Source: Xanthobacter oligotrophicus (GTDB lineage Bacteria; Pseudomonadota; Alphaproteobacteria; Rhizobiales; Xanthobacteraceae). From it: a stretch of 64,000 nucleotides of DNA. The notes under the pieces were generated by a model that saw only the letters and a list, made by a program, of their open reading frames with translations, ran no database searches and was not told the DNA's origin. A program made the translations under genes and the position numbers. Shown here one piece after another: positions 1 through 9,063 of this stretch; the first letter of the stretch is position 1; each line of letters opens with the position of its first letter. The DNA lies in contig NZ_VTTL01000003.1 in NCBI RefSeq assembly GCF_008364685.1, forward strand, positions 248,001-312,000, written 5' to 3'.

Positions 1-765
1 AACAGCATTCGCAGCTTTCTGCCCGGCGATTTTGCATCCGGCGTGGAGCTAGCCGCGCTCGCCCCTGGCGCCGCATTCGATCCTCCGCCGGACCCACCAC
101 CGCCTCCGCCGGTGGCGTTCGTGGAATGGGCGGGCGGCGAGGTCAGAGCGCCTGCGGCCTGCGAGGTCGCGGTCGAGGTCCTTGGTCCCGCGGACGCGCC
201 AGTGGAGCTGCCGTGCCCGTGGCCCGCGCCGCCCCCCGCCTTCGTGACGCTGCACCCGACGGGCTGGAAGGTGCCTGTGCGTGCTGACGGGGCCCTGGTG
301 GTGCCACGGCGGAGTGCCCCCACGTTGGAAGACATCCTGGTGCTTATCGGTCAGTTTCCGGCTGCCCCCATCGGCGTCGGAGAGGAGGAGGAGGACGGGG
401 AGGGCATCGACCGGGTGTGCAAATGCGAGGCATTTGAGGCGGAAAACAATGCCACGCGCACCTACCCGATCAGGCAGATGATGCGCCTGATGACGCGCCT
501 CACGGAGGCCCAGAAGAACCATGATCCAAGGGATTGGCAACGCTGGTGCCGTGAGCTCCAGCAGAACCTTTCCGATCTGGCCCAGACCGAACCGGACATG
601 ATTAGGCCCTTCCGCGAGGCGGGTGCCAATCCGCTGTATGCCCTGTCCGACACGGAATTCCTGCCCGCCGGCGTCGATCGCCAGCGGATCGAGGCGGCGA
701 TCCGCCACATCACGGAGGCCTGGGATCTGTCAGGTGCGGGGAATCTTTGGGAGCATACGCCGTGA
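1..765 (+). CDS. Unrecognised protein, 5' end outside window
   Basis: The reading frame is open from base 1 (a GTG at 43 is only an internal candidate), so the gene probably begins before the window; about 254 residues are visible. I do not recognise a family. The N-terminal visible part is proline/alanine-rich with a run of prolines, followed by an acidic stretch (GEEEEDGEG) and a C-terminal half that looks alpha-helical. The stop codon (763-765) overlaps the GTG start of the helicase gene in a GTGA arrangement, so the two are translationally coupled and their products probably act together. Base and codon use is less G+C-biased than in the core genes after 6 kb. It could be a specificity or scaffold subunit of a helicase-based defence system, but that is inference from context only. 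Confidence 0.6.
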   Translation, partial: NSIRSFLPGDFASGVELAALAPGAAFDPPPDPPPPPPVAFVEWAGGEVRAPAACEVAVEVLGPADAPVELPCPWPAPPPAFVTLHPTGWKVPVRADGALVVPRRSAPTLEDILVLIGQFPAAPIGVGEEEEDGEGIDRVCKCEAFEAENNATRTYPIRQMMRLMTRLTEAQKNHDPRDWQRWCRELQQNLSDLAQTEPDMIRPFREAGANPLYALSDTEFLPAGVDRQRIEAAIRHITEAWDLSGAGNLWEHTP

Positions 766-3374
766 CCGGATTTCAAGGATGGGAGGCCGTCGCGGACGGC
801 TTGGATGCGGTTGCGGCTCAGGCCGAGGGCTTGGACGTGGAACATGCCCAGCTCGATGAGGGCCAGTGCGCCAGCATCCGGATGATCGCGCAGCGTATGC
901 GGGGTGGGCGTCGCGCCCTTCTCATCGCGGATGAGGTCGGCATGGGCAAGACTCGCATCGCCGCCGCCCTCATCTCGGCCGTTCGCAGCTGCGGCGGGCG
1001 CGCGGCCATCGTGATGCCCGCCGGGCTTGGCGCGCAATGGCAGAAAGAGCTCGCCATCTTCGACCCGGACCATCGCACACTCATGCCGCTGCGCAGCTAT
1101 GAGAGCTTTATTCGAGGCTTTGCCAGGGAGGGACATGACGGACTCCGCCAGGGGTGGCAGGAGCGTCGCAATGCGAAGCTGAACGACCGACGTCAGCAGC
1201 GTGAACTGCCGGAGAGTTCTTGGCAGGACGAGAAGATTTTGATGATTTCACATGCCTTTGCGCGGATGACGTTTCCGTTGCCTGAGAACGGAAACCTCCC
1301 GTGGCGCCGCGAGCTGATGCCCGCGTTTGAGGCTCTGTGCAAGGGACGCAGGCGCAACATGCGCGAGGGTGGGCGTGGAGAACGTCACGCATCGCACGAG
1401 GCGGCCCGCGCAGCCTTCGCGACCCTCGCCGCTGAACCCCTGCCGATGGAGTGGGCGCGGGATTGGCGGCTCATGCCATCGGAGGATTTTCGTCGCGCAG
1501 TGCTGCCCGTGATCGGCCGCGCCCTCGGCCGCTTCGATCTTGTGGTCATTGATGAGGCACATAAGGCGCGCGGCGAGGACAGCAGCCTCTCCCGGATCCT
1601 CAGCGCTCTCATCTGGGAAAGCGCGGACCCGTTTCGCCTTGGGATGACGGCAACGCCGGTGGAACTCGAAGCGCAACAATGGCTCAACACGCTGCAGCGA
1701 ATTTGCGGCCCAGCGGATCCTTCGGCAGATGGGGAGGGCAACGGAGGCGACCTCAGAGCCATCACAGACCCTATCTCCAAATATGCCGAAATTGCCAAGC
1801 GCCTGCGAGCCGAGCCACTGGACGAGGCCTTGGTCAGCGCATTCGAGCAGGCCGCAAAGTGCTTTTCCTCCGCCCTCGGACCTTACATCATTCGGCGCGA
1901 CAAGCGCTCAGACCGCGAACTGAAGGGCTTCCAGGAGGCACATGGGTGCAGCTATCGGGACATCCGAACGGTCTCGGTGACCACGAAAGTCATGGGCCGC
2001 GATTGGATGCGCGCTTTTTGCGCCGCTGAGGCGCTGTCGCTTCTTCCGGAAACAGACACCGCCACCAAGCGCCGTCGCCTGACGGTCGAGAAAGGCCACG
2101 GCCTGGACAGGCTGATCTTGGAGTCCGCTGCGTTGGGATCGAAGGCTGAGCTTGACTTCTGGTCTCGCAATGCCCGGCCTCCGCACGACGCAAGCATATT
2201 CACTCACCCGGCCGTTCTCGCTGCGGTGAGGATCATTGAGGCGGCCACCGCTGAAGGTCGCAAGGCGCTTGTGTTCGGCACCTTGCTTCAACCTCTCTTC
2301 GCGCTGACGCGCCTGCTCGATGCGCGTGCCATGCTGCGCCATCTCGCGGAAGGCAAGCATTGGCCGGCACGGGAAATCGACCCCAGTTCCACGAGGCATG
2401 ATCTCGGCGCGGTGGAGGCTGTCCGGGCAGCCCTTCTGTCGCCGGATTGCCCGGTCGGCATTCCAAATACTGTCGAGGACATCAATCGTGTGCTCGCTGC
2501 ACGATACGACTCCGCCCGCCAGAAGCGCGACGCGAGCCTCAGGTCGGTCCACGGGGAGATCTCGGCTCTGGCCGGGGACGGGGATGACACCGCATTGCTC
2601 ATCTCGCAGGTCTGGGCAGCGCACGAACAGGATGGCATTGCGCGGCTGCTGCAGGCGCTGGAGAGCCGCCGTTCCCTACGTTCAGACGTACAGGATGTGG
2701 AGGCTCAGACGCGCTGGACGACAAAATGTCTGATCAAAGACACATACGAGTTGGTCAAAAAGCTCCGTGAAGACTCCAGCGACTTCTCTACGAAAGAAAC
2801 GCCAGACGGTTTGACTGCCCGCCAGGAGAGCCGGCTCCAGCTCCTTCAGGCTCATCTCGGCGAATTTTCCGGCCGGGGAGGCAGCTTCGCCCGACTGCTC
2901 TACGGAGAGACCAGGCCCCAGACCAGGCGTTTCCTCCAGAACGCCTTCAACCGCCCGGGTTCTTGGCCGACGGTCTTGGTGGCGCAGTCCATGGTCGGGC
3001 GAGAGGGGCTGAACCTGCACGAGGAATGCCGCACGGTGGTCCTCCTGCATGCGGAGTGGAATCCCGGTGTCGTGGAACAGCAGATCGGCCGGGTGGACCG
3101 CAAGAACAGCCGCTTCTTGAAGGATTACCGCGCGGGTGATTGGCGTAGTCATGGCGCGTCGCCGCCGCGCATCGAGGTCTCCTGCATCCAGATGGATGGA
3201 GGGTATGACAGCCTTCATTGGGCTCAATTGCTGAGGCGATGGGACGATTTGCGTGCCCAGTTGCATGGCGATGTGGTTTCGATGCGAGACCGGGAGCGCT
3301 CTCGGACCGATCCCGAACTCGAAAGCCTGATCAGGCGGCTCGATCTCGCGGCTCCCGATTTCTATCCTAGGTGA
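762..3374 (+). CDS. SNF2-like superfamily 2 helicase/ATPase
   Basis: About 870 residues. The helicase motifs are complete. Walker A is DEVGMGKT near residue 57, and motif II is DEAH near 264. Motif III is GMTATP near 294, motif V is GREGLNL near 745, and motif VI is QQIGRVDR near 772. The glutamate-valine-glycine context of motif I and the late QxxGRxxR are typical of SNF2/RapA-type double-stranded DNA translocases, which often serve phage-defence systems. A long insertion of about 400 residues separates the two RecA lobes. GTG 762 was chosen because GGGAG lies nine bases upstream and it overlaps the previous stop; TTG 747 is an alternative. No nuclease motif is evident. The exact substrate and system are unknown; the upstream partner is needed to classify it. 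Confidence 0.85.
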   Translation: MTGFQGWEAVADGLDAVAAQAEGLDVEHAQLDEGQCASIRMIAQRMRGGRRALLIADEVGMGKTRIAAALISAVRSCGGRAAIVMPAGLGAQWQKELAIFDPDHRTLMPLRSYESFIRGFAREGHDGLRQGWQERRNAKLNDRRQQRELPESSWQDEKILMISHAFARMTFPLPENGNLPWRRELMPAFEALCKGRRRNMREGGRGERHASHEAARAAFATLAAEPLPMEWARDWRLMPSEDFRRAVLPVIGRALGRFDLVVIDEAHKARGEDSSLSRILSALIWESADPFRLGMTATPVELEAQQWLNTLQRICGPADPSADGEGNGGDLRAITDPISKYAEIAKRLRAEPLDEALVSAFEQAAKCFSSALGPYIIRRDKRSDRELKGFQEAHGCSYRDIRTVSVTTKVMGRDWMRAFCAAEALSLLPETDTATKRRRLTVEKGHGLDRLILESAALGSKAELDFWSRNARPPHDASIFTHPAVLAAVRIIEAATAEGRKALVFGTLLQPLFALTRLLDARAMLRHLAEGKHWPAREIDPSSTRHDLGAVEAVRAALLSPDCPVGIPNTVEDINRVLAARYDSARQKRDASLRSVHGEISALAGDGDDTALLISQVWAAHEQDGIARLLQALESRRSLRSDVQDVEAQTRWTTKCLIKDTYELVKKLREDSSDFSTKETPDGLTARQESRLQLLQAHLGEFSGRGGSFARLLYGETRPQTRRFLQNAFNRPGSWPTVLVAQSMVGREGLNLHEECRTVVLLHAEWNPGVVEQQIGRVDRKNSRFLKDYRAGDWRSHGASPPRIEVSCIQMDGGYDSLHWAQLLRRWDDLRAQLHGDVVSMRDRERSRTDPELESLIRRLDLAAPDFYPR

Positions 3375-3417
3375 CTCTGCGGATCAGACTGCCTCCACCT
3401 TATCCTAGGCAGCGGTC

Positions 3418-3570
3418 TCATAACGCATTGAGGGTTGTGCGCGGACCGTAGCGCTCAGGCACGTCCCGCCAAGGCGCCCCGGTCCGGAATCGCCAGAGAA
3501 TGCCGTTGATCACCAAGCGGTCATCCACCCGCGCAGCATCCACAGCTTTACCAATCTGCAACGACACCAC
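3418..3570 (-). pseudogene. IS5-family transposase N-terminal remnant
   Basis: On the minus strand this stretch reads [18 protein letters not shown] followed by [12 protein letters not shown], the well-known N-terminal domain (DUF4096) of IS5/IS427-type transposases. It then stops, about 50 residues in. No DDE catalytic domain, no start region in frame and no clear terminal inverted repeats remain, so this is a dead fragment. The surrounding gap 3375-3719 holds nothing else convincing. It marks past insertion activity in the island between the helicase gene and the next gene pair. Confidence 0.65.
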
Positions 3571-3719
3571 CGCCTACGGATCAAGTGGACGGGGAACAGG
3601 CTGCGTGATGAGGAACGGTCGAGCGCGGCCCATCACGCAAATAATTCAAGTGATGTTCTTGCCATGCGCAAAAATTCGTGACATAAATCAGAATTGAGGC
3701 AAACTGTGGGAGCTGGCCG

Positions 3720-4433
3720 ATGACTGCGGACGAGATCAAGGCGCGCATTGTCAGCACCTTGCCGCGAGACTTGTTGATCGACCTTCTCGATACGTCCGCG
3801 GCGCGGACGCGCCAGGCTCACGAACTCATCCGCGATAACACGGACCTGACCGGGCGCAGCGCTCGTGGGCTGGAAGGACAGGCCCGCTTCCGGTTGATGG
3901 AGAAGGGCTTTCAGGACACATGCGAGTTGCACGGAGGGATGCGGTTGGAAGGGGACGTGATTCCCGGCACGGAACTCCGTTACTATCAGCCATTTATGCG
4001 GTTCGGGGGCGATCAGCCCGGCATCCTGCTCGGTTTGGCATCGATGTCAGTGCCGAAAGAGTTGCCGACCAAGAACCAATCCCGGCTCGCTGGTGTGACA
4101 CTAAATTACCGTCTGACGCCGCGCCTAGACTTGGAAGGTGATGGCGGGACTGCGAAGCCGGGCGACATCTTCGTCCTTTTCCTGTTCGCACGAGACTCGT
4201 CGCAGGGCGGTCGTCTTCAGGAAGTCGCGATCGGCGTCATCGATGCCGAATATCAGGGTTTCCTCGCATACGAGACGGTTGAGACGTTCATGGGAGCCTA
4301 TGCTCCGCCCTCCACCGGAACGGAGTCGGCCCCGGAGGGTCAGCCTCTCGTCACGCTGAAGAAGACGCCCAAGGCTTTCAAGCCGCCGGAGCAGCCGGAT
4401 TCTGGCGAGACGGCTGACGGCCCGGCGGAATAA
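3720..4433 (+). CDS. Unrecognised 237-residue protein paired with XRE/ImmA gene
   Basis: The start is supported by GGGAG 8 bases upstream. I do not recognise the family. The N-terminal 60 residues are helical and contain an RTRQAHELIR motif; the middle is rich in beta-strand-like segments, with no membrane helices or signal peptide; the last 40 residues are proline/glutamate-rich and probably disordered. It ends 12 bases before the XRE/ImmA gene, so the two form a two-gene operon. Pairs of an unknown protein with an XRE-ImmA/IrrE protein are common on mobile elements, where the peptidase-type partner controls or antagonises the first protein. It may be a toxin, a repressor target or an effector; the sequence does not decide. 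Confidence 0.6.
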   Translation: MTADEIKARIVSTLPRDLLIDLLDTSAARTRQAHELIRDNTDLTGRSARGLEGQARFRLMEKGFQDTCELHGGMRLEGDVIPGTELRYYQPFMRFGGDQPGILLGLASMSVPKELPTKNQSRLAGVTLNYRLTPRLDLEGDGGTAKPGDIFVLFLFARDSSQGGRLQEVAIGVIDAEYQGFLAYETVETFMGAYAPPSTGTESAPEGQPLVTLKKTPKAFKPPEQPDSGETADGPAE

Positions 4434-4445
4434 GCGGCGACGACC

Positions 4446-5642
4446 ATGCCAATCGGTACACCAGGCTTTATGCCCGGCCGTCTAACGGAGGCCAGGGCGG
4501 CTCGACGGATTCCAAGCATGTCCGCGCTTGCGCGGGCTATGAGTTTGAATCCCAGCAGCGTATCGCGATGGGAGGATGGAAGCTCGGCTCCCGACCCGGA
4601 AACGCTTGCTCGATTGGCCGTTTTTTTGGGTGTGCGGCCGGAGTTCTTTTTTCGGCCCGAGCATGTGTCGGCGCGACCGACATTCCTTCGTTCGCTTTCG
4701 TCGACGCTGGTCCGCGACCTTCAATACCAGAGCGCGCACATGCGATGGCTGCAAGAGATCAGTCATGCGGTCGAGCACTATGTGGACCTCCCCGTCGTCG
4801 ATATTCCGGACGTGATGGCCGGCGCGAGCTACCACCAGCTTCGCGATGAAGACCTTGAGCGCATCGCGCTCGATTTGCGGCACCATTGGCGTCTCGGCGA
4901 CGGCCCCTGCGGGGATATGGTGTCCTTGCTTGAGCGCTTCGGTTTCATAGTCGGCGTCATTGAAATGGGGACGGTGAAACTTGATGGGCTATGTAGCTGG
5001 TCGCCTGTCGATGACAGGCCACATGTCCTGCTTGCTAGCGACAAAATGTCCTTTGCGCGTAGGCAGATGGATGCCGCGCATGAAATGGCGCACGCAATCC
5101 TCCATCGGGATGTCACCGAAGAACAACTTAAACGAGACCTGAAGCTGATCGAGGCGCAGGCGTTTCGGCTGGCCAGCGCTTTCCTGCTTCCCTCGACGAC
5201 TTACCCGGTCGAGATGCGTTTCCCTTCACTCGCAACGATGGTAACAGCAAAGGAGCGTTGGCGCGTGTCGATCAAGGCGCAAATCAAGCGTCTGGCCGAT
5301 CTCGAAGTTATCCCGGCTGACTTTGCTACTCACCTCTACAAGCTCTACTCCGCCAAGGGCTGGACGAAGGAAGAGCCATTCGACCGCCAGTGGGTACCCG
5401 GCGAACCTCGGGTGCTTCGGGATGCGCTCCACCTGATTGTCGATGAAGGTGTCCGGTCAAAGCCGGACCTGCTAGCGCTCGAGTTCACGATCCCGGCGGG
5501 TGATGTTGAAAATCTGACGGGCCTGCCGCCCGGCTGGTTCACCCATGAGGTGGCGACGGTGGTGCGTCTTAAGCCCAGCCCTAGCCAAGCGTCTGCCGGG
5601 GCGGGAACGGGAGAAATAATTTCGTTCCGCCGCCGGGATTGA
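4446..5642 (+). CDS. XRE-type HTH protein with ImmA/IrrE zinc peptidase domain
   Basis: 398 residues. An N-terminal XRE helix-turn-helix (about residues 10-70, with the segment SALARAMSLNPSSVSRWEDG) precedes an ImmA/IrrE-type domain with a zincin motif HEMAH at about 211-215. Proteins of this architecture bind DNA and cleave or inactivate a partner repressor, typically on mobile or defence islands. The C-terminal 100 residues contain no recognised domain. The gene follows the unknown gene at 3720 with a 12-base gap. Expected role is regulation or toxin-antitoxin-like control of the neighbouring pair, or of the helicase operon upstream; the second is speculative because an IS scrap and 345 bases separate them. 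Confidence 0.85.
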   Translation: MPIGTPGFMPGRLTEARAARRIPSMSALARAMSLNPSSVSRWEDGSSAPDPETLARLAVFLGVRPEFFFRPEHVSARPTFLRSLSSTLVRDLQYQSAHMRWLQEISHAVEHYVDLPVVDIPDVMAGASYHQLRDEDLERIALDLRHHWRLGDGPCGDMVSLLERFGFIVGVIEMGTVKLDGLCSWSPVDDRPHVLLASDKMSFARRQMDAAHEMAHAILHRDVTEEQLKRDLKLIEAQAFRLASAFLLPSTTYPVEMRFPSLATMVTAKERWRVSIKAQIKRLADLEVIPADFATHLYKLYSAKGWTKEEPFDRQWVPGEPRVLRDALHLIVDEGVRSKPDLLALEFTIPAGDVENLTGLPPGWFTHEVATVVRLKPSPSQASAGAGTGEIISFRRRD

Positions 5643-6053
5643 TCATACGATCGATTTCATGATCGAGGCGTGTCCGCGAGGGCACCCAGCAAGGGCAAGA
5701 CCCGCCAACGGAGAGAAAAGCAGCGGCACCTTCTCCCGAAGCTCAATCTCTTTTGGCCTGCATTTTTCGCGGCGCCCGTTTATGATGTGCGTGCGTATAT
5801 GGCGGGGAGGACAGCCATATAGCATCTGTGAATCCAGCGCCCTCAGCTTGGTGGTATCGCAGTTGGTATGGGGTTTGGGGCGTGTCCGAAAAGCCCAATA
5901 TTTGCAATGCTTACCCAAGTCCATTGACCATCGAGTGGGAATGATTCAGGCCCATCCGAACGCCGTCCATGGCAGGCCGGGACGCCCCGCCGGCCTTTGA
6001 GATAACATGGTCGGTCGGCGCAGCTGTCGCGAGCGGGCTCCACTCGGCGCCGG
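5643..6053. other. Gene-poor junction between island and core locus
   Basis: About 410 bases without a supported gene. Short open frames exist on both strands but lack ribosome binding sites and recognisable sequence. I saw no tRNA, no clear inverted repeats and no recombinase scar. This is the likely boundary between the left accessory island and the catabolic locus. Confidence 0.5.
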
Positions 6054-6830
6054 CTACACCAGCATCTGCAGGTCCCCGTCCACGGCGATGGCCTGCCCGG
6101 AAATGCTGGAGCCCAGCGGGGATGACAGGAACACCGCCACGTTGGCCAGGTGCTGCGGGGGAATGAGGCGCTTCAGGGAGGTGGCGGAGAGCGCCATGGC
6201 CTGCACGTCCTCCATGGACAGGTTGCGCTCGCGGGCCTTGTGCTCGAACACCGAGCGGATGCGCGGCCCGTCCACGGAGCCCGGCAGGATGGCATTGGCG
6301 CGGATGCCGAATTCACCCAGTTCCATGGCCAGCGACTTGATGAAGCCGACCACGCCCCATTTGGCCGCCGCATAGGGCGAGCGCAGCGGAAAGCCGAAGC
6401 GCCCGGCCGCCGAGGCGAGGCCGATGATGGAGGGATTGTCGCTCTGCTTCAGGGCCGGCACGGCCAGCCGGGTCACGTTGAAATGGCCGGTGATGTCCAC
6501 CGCCAGCGTGCGGTCCCAGTCCTCGGGGGAGATCTGATCCACGCGGCCGGTGGGGCCGGCGATGCCCGCATTGTTCACCAGCACGTCGAGCCCGCCGAGC
6601 CGGCCGAGCGCGTCATCCATGAAGCGCTGCACCGCCGCGCGGTCGGCCACGTCGCACACGGAGCCGGTGACGCCGGGAGCCGACTGCGGCAGGGCATCGA
6701 GCGCCGCCTCGTCCACGTCGCACACCTCGATGCGCGCGCCCTCCCGGGCGAAGGCGCGGGCGATTTCGAGGCCGATGCCCCCGGCGCCCGCGGTGATGAT
6801 CACGCGGATGCCCGTGATGCCGAGGTCCAT
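6054..6830 (-). CDS. Short-chain dehydrogenase/reductase
   Basis: 258 residues, a usual classical SDR length. The cofactor motif is TAGAGGIG (TGxxxGxG type) near residues 13-20, the NNAG motif is present, and the active site shows the serine followed by YAAAK (Tyr-x-x-x-Lys). An aspartate after beta-2 (EVCDVD) favours NAD over NADP. ATG 6830 was chosen because GGAG lies eight bases upstream; the open frame extends further but lacks SDR sequence. It sits 49 bases downstream of the GntR regulator gene and probably forms an operon with it, opposite the importer operon. The likely role is oxidation of an alcohol or hydroxyacid intermediate of the imported compound; the substrate is unknown. Confidence 0.9.
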   Translation of the reverse strand: MDLGITGIRVIITAGAGGIGLEIARAFAREGARIEVCDVDEAALDALPQSAPGVTGSVCDVADRAAVQRFMDDALGRLGGLDVLVNNAGIAGPTGRVDQISPEDWDRTLAVDITGHFNVTRLAVPALKQSDNPSIIGLASAAGRFGFPLRSPYAAAKWGVVGFIKSLAMELGEFGIRANAILPGSVDGPRIRSVFEHKARERNLSMEDVQAMALSATSLKRLIPPQHLANVAVFLSSPLGSSISGQAIAVDGDLQMLV

Positions 6831-6879
6831 GGCGTTTCTCCGTTGAAATGCTGGTGTTGTTTTGGGTGTGAAGGCCGCG

Positions 6880-7629
6880 TCAGTCCGGCAGGACATCGCG
6901 GGAGAGGATGAAGTCGCCCGCGCTCCAGATATCGGCGACGAGCGCGGTTCGGGCCGCTTCCGAGTCCCGGGCCTTGAGGGCGGCCACCATGGCAGCGTGG
7001 CGGATGTGGGCCTCGCCCATGCGCACGCGATCCGGGCCGGCCCGGAAATCAAGGTTCAGCACCGGGCCGATCTGCAGCCAGAGCCCCTCGATCATCTGGA
7101 ACAGGGTGGGCAAATGGGCAGCCCGGTAGAGGGCGAAGTGCAGGTCCTTGTTGTGGCACATGGCGACGGCGCCATCTGGCTCCGGCTTGTCACGCTCGGC
7201 GGCGAACAGGCGCTCGAAGCGCTCCACTTCCGCGACCTCGGCGTCGGTCGCCTCGCGCACCGCGATCTCGGTGGCGAGGCCTTCGAGGCTGCAGCGGATG
7301 AGGCGCAGCTCCCTGAAGCGGGCACGCGGCATCAACGGCACCCGCACCGCCCGGTTGGGGAGGACTTCCAGCGCATTCTCGGCGACCAGGCGCGACACCG
7401 CCTCGCGCACCGGCATGGCGCTGGTGCCGATGGCGCTCGCAAGGCCCCGCAAGGTGAAGCGCTCGCCCGGGGCGGCGCGGCCGGCGAGCAGGATCTCCTT
7501 GAGGTCACCATAGACCTGGTCCGCCAGCGTCTGGCGCACGATGCGGCCCACGCGGGCATCAAGGCCTCCGGAAGCCTCTCCTGCCGCTCCGTCCTCGTGC
7601 TCGTCCGCAGATGCCGTCTTGTGTTCCAT
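6880..7629 (-). CDS. GntR-family regulator with FCD ligand domain
   Basis: 249 residues. A winged HTH (about residues 30-100, with LRGLASAIGTSAMPVREAVS) is followed by an all-helical FCD domain with the metal/ligand histidines expected in HNKDLHFALY and in the later HIRHAAMVAAL segment. FCD regulators usually repress catabolic operons and are released by a carboxylate ligand. The gene is divergent from the ABC importer, with a perfect palindrome in the shared intergenic region, so it most likely controls both the importer/BKACE operon and its own SDR operon. Confidence 0.9.
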   Translation of the reverse strand: MEHKTASADEHEDGAAGEASGGLDARVGRIVRQTLADQVYGDLKEILLAGRAAPGERFTLRGLASAIGTSAMPVREAVSRLVAENALEVLPNRAVRVPLMPRARFRELRLIRCSLEGLATEIAVREATDAEVAEVERFERLFAAERDKPEPDGAVAMCHNKDLHFALYRAAHLPTLFQMIEGLWLQIGPVLNLDFRAGPDRVRMGEAHIRHAAMVAALKARDSEAARTALVADIWSAGDFILSRDVLPD

Positions 7630-7642
7630 GTTTCCCGTCTGC

Positions 7643-7660
7643 TATGTGTGATCACAGATA
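7643..7660. promoter_or_regulatory. Candidate operator of the GntR/FCD regulator
   Basis: TATGTGTGATCACAGATA is palindromic at 16 of 18 positions, with the perfect core TGTGATCACA at 7647-7656. It lies in the divergent intergenic region, 14 bases before the regulator start codon and about 100 before the importer gene. The size and symmetry fit an FCD-GntR dimer site. It also resembles half of a CRP-type site, which is the main alternative. Confidence 0.5.
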
Positions 7661-7758
7661 ACAGATAGCCGAGCCTATCGGCAATCACCCGGTGCGGGTT
7701 GGACAGGGAAAATCCCGCCTCCGCAACAAACCGGTCCAAAAGGGAGGAGACCCACGCC

Positions 7759-9036
7759 GTGAATGACACGCCACATCCCGCCTCGCTTGCATCCGTCCCA
7801 CTGGCCCGCCGCACCCTGCTGAAGGGCGCCGGGGCGGCCGCGCTCCTCGGCGGCGTCGGCATGCCCGCCATCGTGCGGGCGCAGGCCGACACCATCACCT
7901 TCGGCCATCTCACCCCGCTCACCGGCTTCCTCGGCCCGCTCGGCGCCTATGGGCAGATGGGCGTGCAGCTCGCGGTGGAGGAATTGAACGCCGCCGGCGG
8001 CATCAACGGCCGCAAGATCAATCTGGTGATGGAAGACAGCGTGAACCCGGCCACCGCCTCCTCCAAGGCGGAGCGCTACATCGAGCGCGACAAGGTGCCG
8101 GTGATCATCGGCGAGATTTCCTCGGCCTCGGCGCTGGCCATCTCCCAGGTCGCGGCGCGCAACAAGGTGGTGTTCGTGAACACCGGCGGCAATTCGGATG
8201 CCCTGCGCGGCAAGGATTGCAACCGCTACATGTTCCATGTGGAAGGCGCCAACACCCAATATGTGAAGGCAGTGGGCGCGGCCATGGTCCGCGACGGGCT
8301 GGTGAAGGGCAAGAAGCTGTTCTTCCTCACCGCCGACTACGCCTTCGGCCACGATCTCTCCCGCGTGGCGAAGCTTTACATCGCGGCCAATGGCGGCGAG
8401 GTGGTGGCAGACGAACTGGTGCCCACCGACGCCACCGACTTTTCGCCCTACCTCCTGAAGGTGCGGCAGGCGCGGCCTGATATGGTGATCTCCAATCTCG
8501 CCGGAAACCAGATCACCAATTTCATCAAGCAGTATTCGGAATTCGGCCTCAAGTATCCGTTCGGCGGCTTCGGCTTCGATACGGCGGTGGCCTGGGGTGC
8601 CGGCAAGGGCACCTTCGGCGGCCTCTGGCCGCTGATCTGGCACCACGACGTGCCCACCGCAGACTCCAAGGCATTCGTCGCGGCGTTCGTGAAAAAGTTC
8701 GGCAAGCCCCCGGAGAACCAGGCCTGGGGCGACTATGTGGCCACCAAGGTGGTGGCCCGCGCCATGATCGAGACCAAGAGCACCACGGCGGCGGACCTCA
8801 TCGGCTTCTTCGAGAAGGAGCCGGAGCTGGACATCCTGAAGGGGCGCAAGGGCTATTTCCGCGCCTGGGACCACCAGCTCATCCAGGAGATGTACACCGT
8901 CACCGCCCGGCCCGTGGCCGAGGTGAAGGACCAGTGGGACCTGATGATCCTCGGCCCCGCCGTGCCCGGCCCGGAGACCGCGCTTTCGGCCATCGCCCCA
9001 ACGCCGGAAGAGAACGCCTGCACCTTCCCGGGGTGA
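7759..9036 (+). CDS. Branched-chain amino acid-type ABC importer, periplasmic binding protein
   Basis: 425 residues. A Tat-type signal (RRTLLKGAGAAALLGG, cleavage near VRAQA) precedes a Peripla_BP_6/LivK-type ligand-binding domain starting TITFGHLTPLTG. GTG 7759 was preferred over the longer TTG start because GGAGGA lies 10 bases upstream and it leaves a normal signal peptide. The gene heads the operon for LivH, the LivM-G-F fusion, the dehydrogenase and the keto-acid cleavage enzyme. The substrate is therefore more likely a carboxylate or modified amino acid than leucine. A pair of strong hairpins follows the stop. Confidence 0.92.
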   Translation: MNDTPHPASLASVPLARRTLLKGAGAAALLGGVGMPAIVRAQADTITFGHLTPLTGFLGPLGAYGQMGVQLAVEELNAAGGINGRKINLVMEDSVNPATASSKAERYIERDKVPVIIGEISSASALAISQVAARNKVVFVNTGGNSDALRGKDCNRYMFHVEGANTQYVKAVGAAMVRDGLVKGKKLFFLTADYAFGHDLSRVAKLYIAANGGEVVADELVPTDATDFSPYLLKVRQARPDMVISNLAGNQITNFIKQYSEFGLKYPFGGFGFDTAVAWGAGKGTFGGLWPLIWHHDVPTADSKAFVAAFVKKFGKPPENQAWGDYVATKVVARAMIETKSTTAADLIGFFEKEPELDILKGRKGYFRAWDHQLIQEMYTVTARPVAEVKDQWDLMILGPAVPGPETALSAIAPTPEENACTFPG

Positions 9037-9063
9037 GGGCCGAGGCCTCACTCCCTCTCCCGT

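Noticed and set aside
3500-3697. 65-codon plus-strand frame in the helicase-3720 gap
   Set aside because: No ribosome site, and the opposite strand explains much of the stretch as an IS5 transposase remnant.
1-5642. Idea that the helicase island belongs to the same mobile element as the relaxase
   Set aside because: The element ends are sharply defined at 18419 and 32888, with about 13 kb of ordinary catabolic and NRPS genes between.
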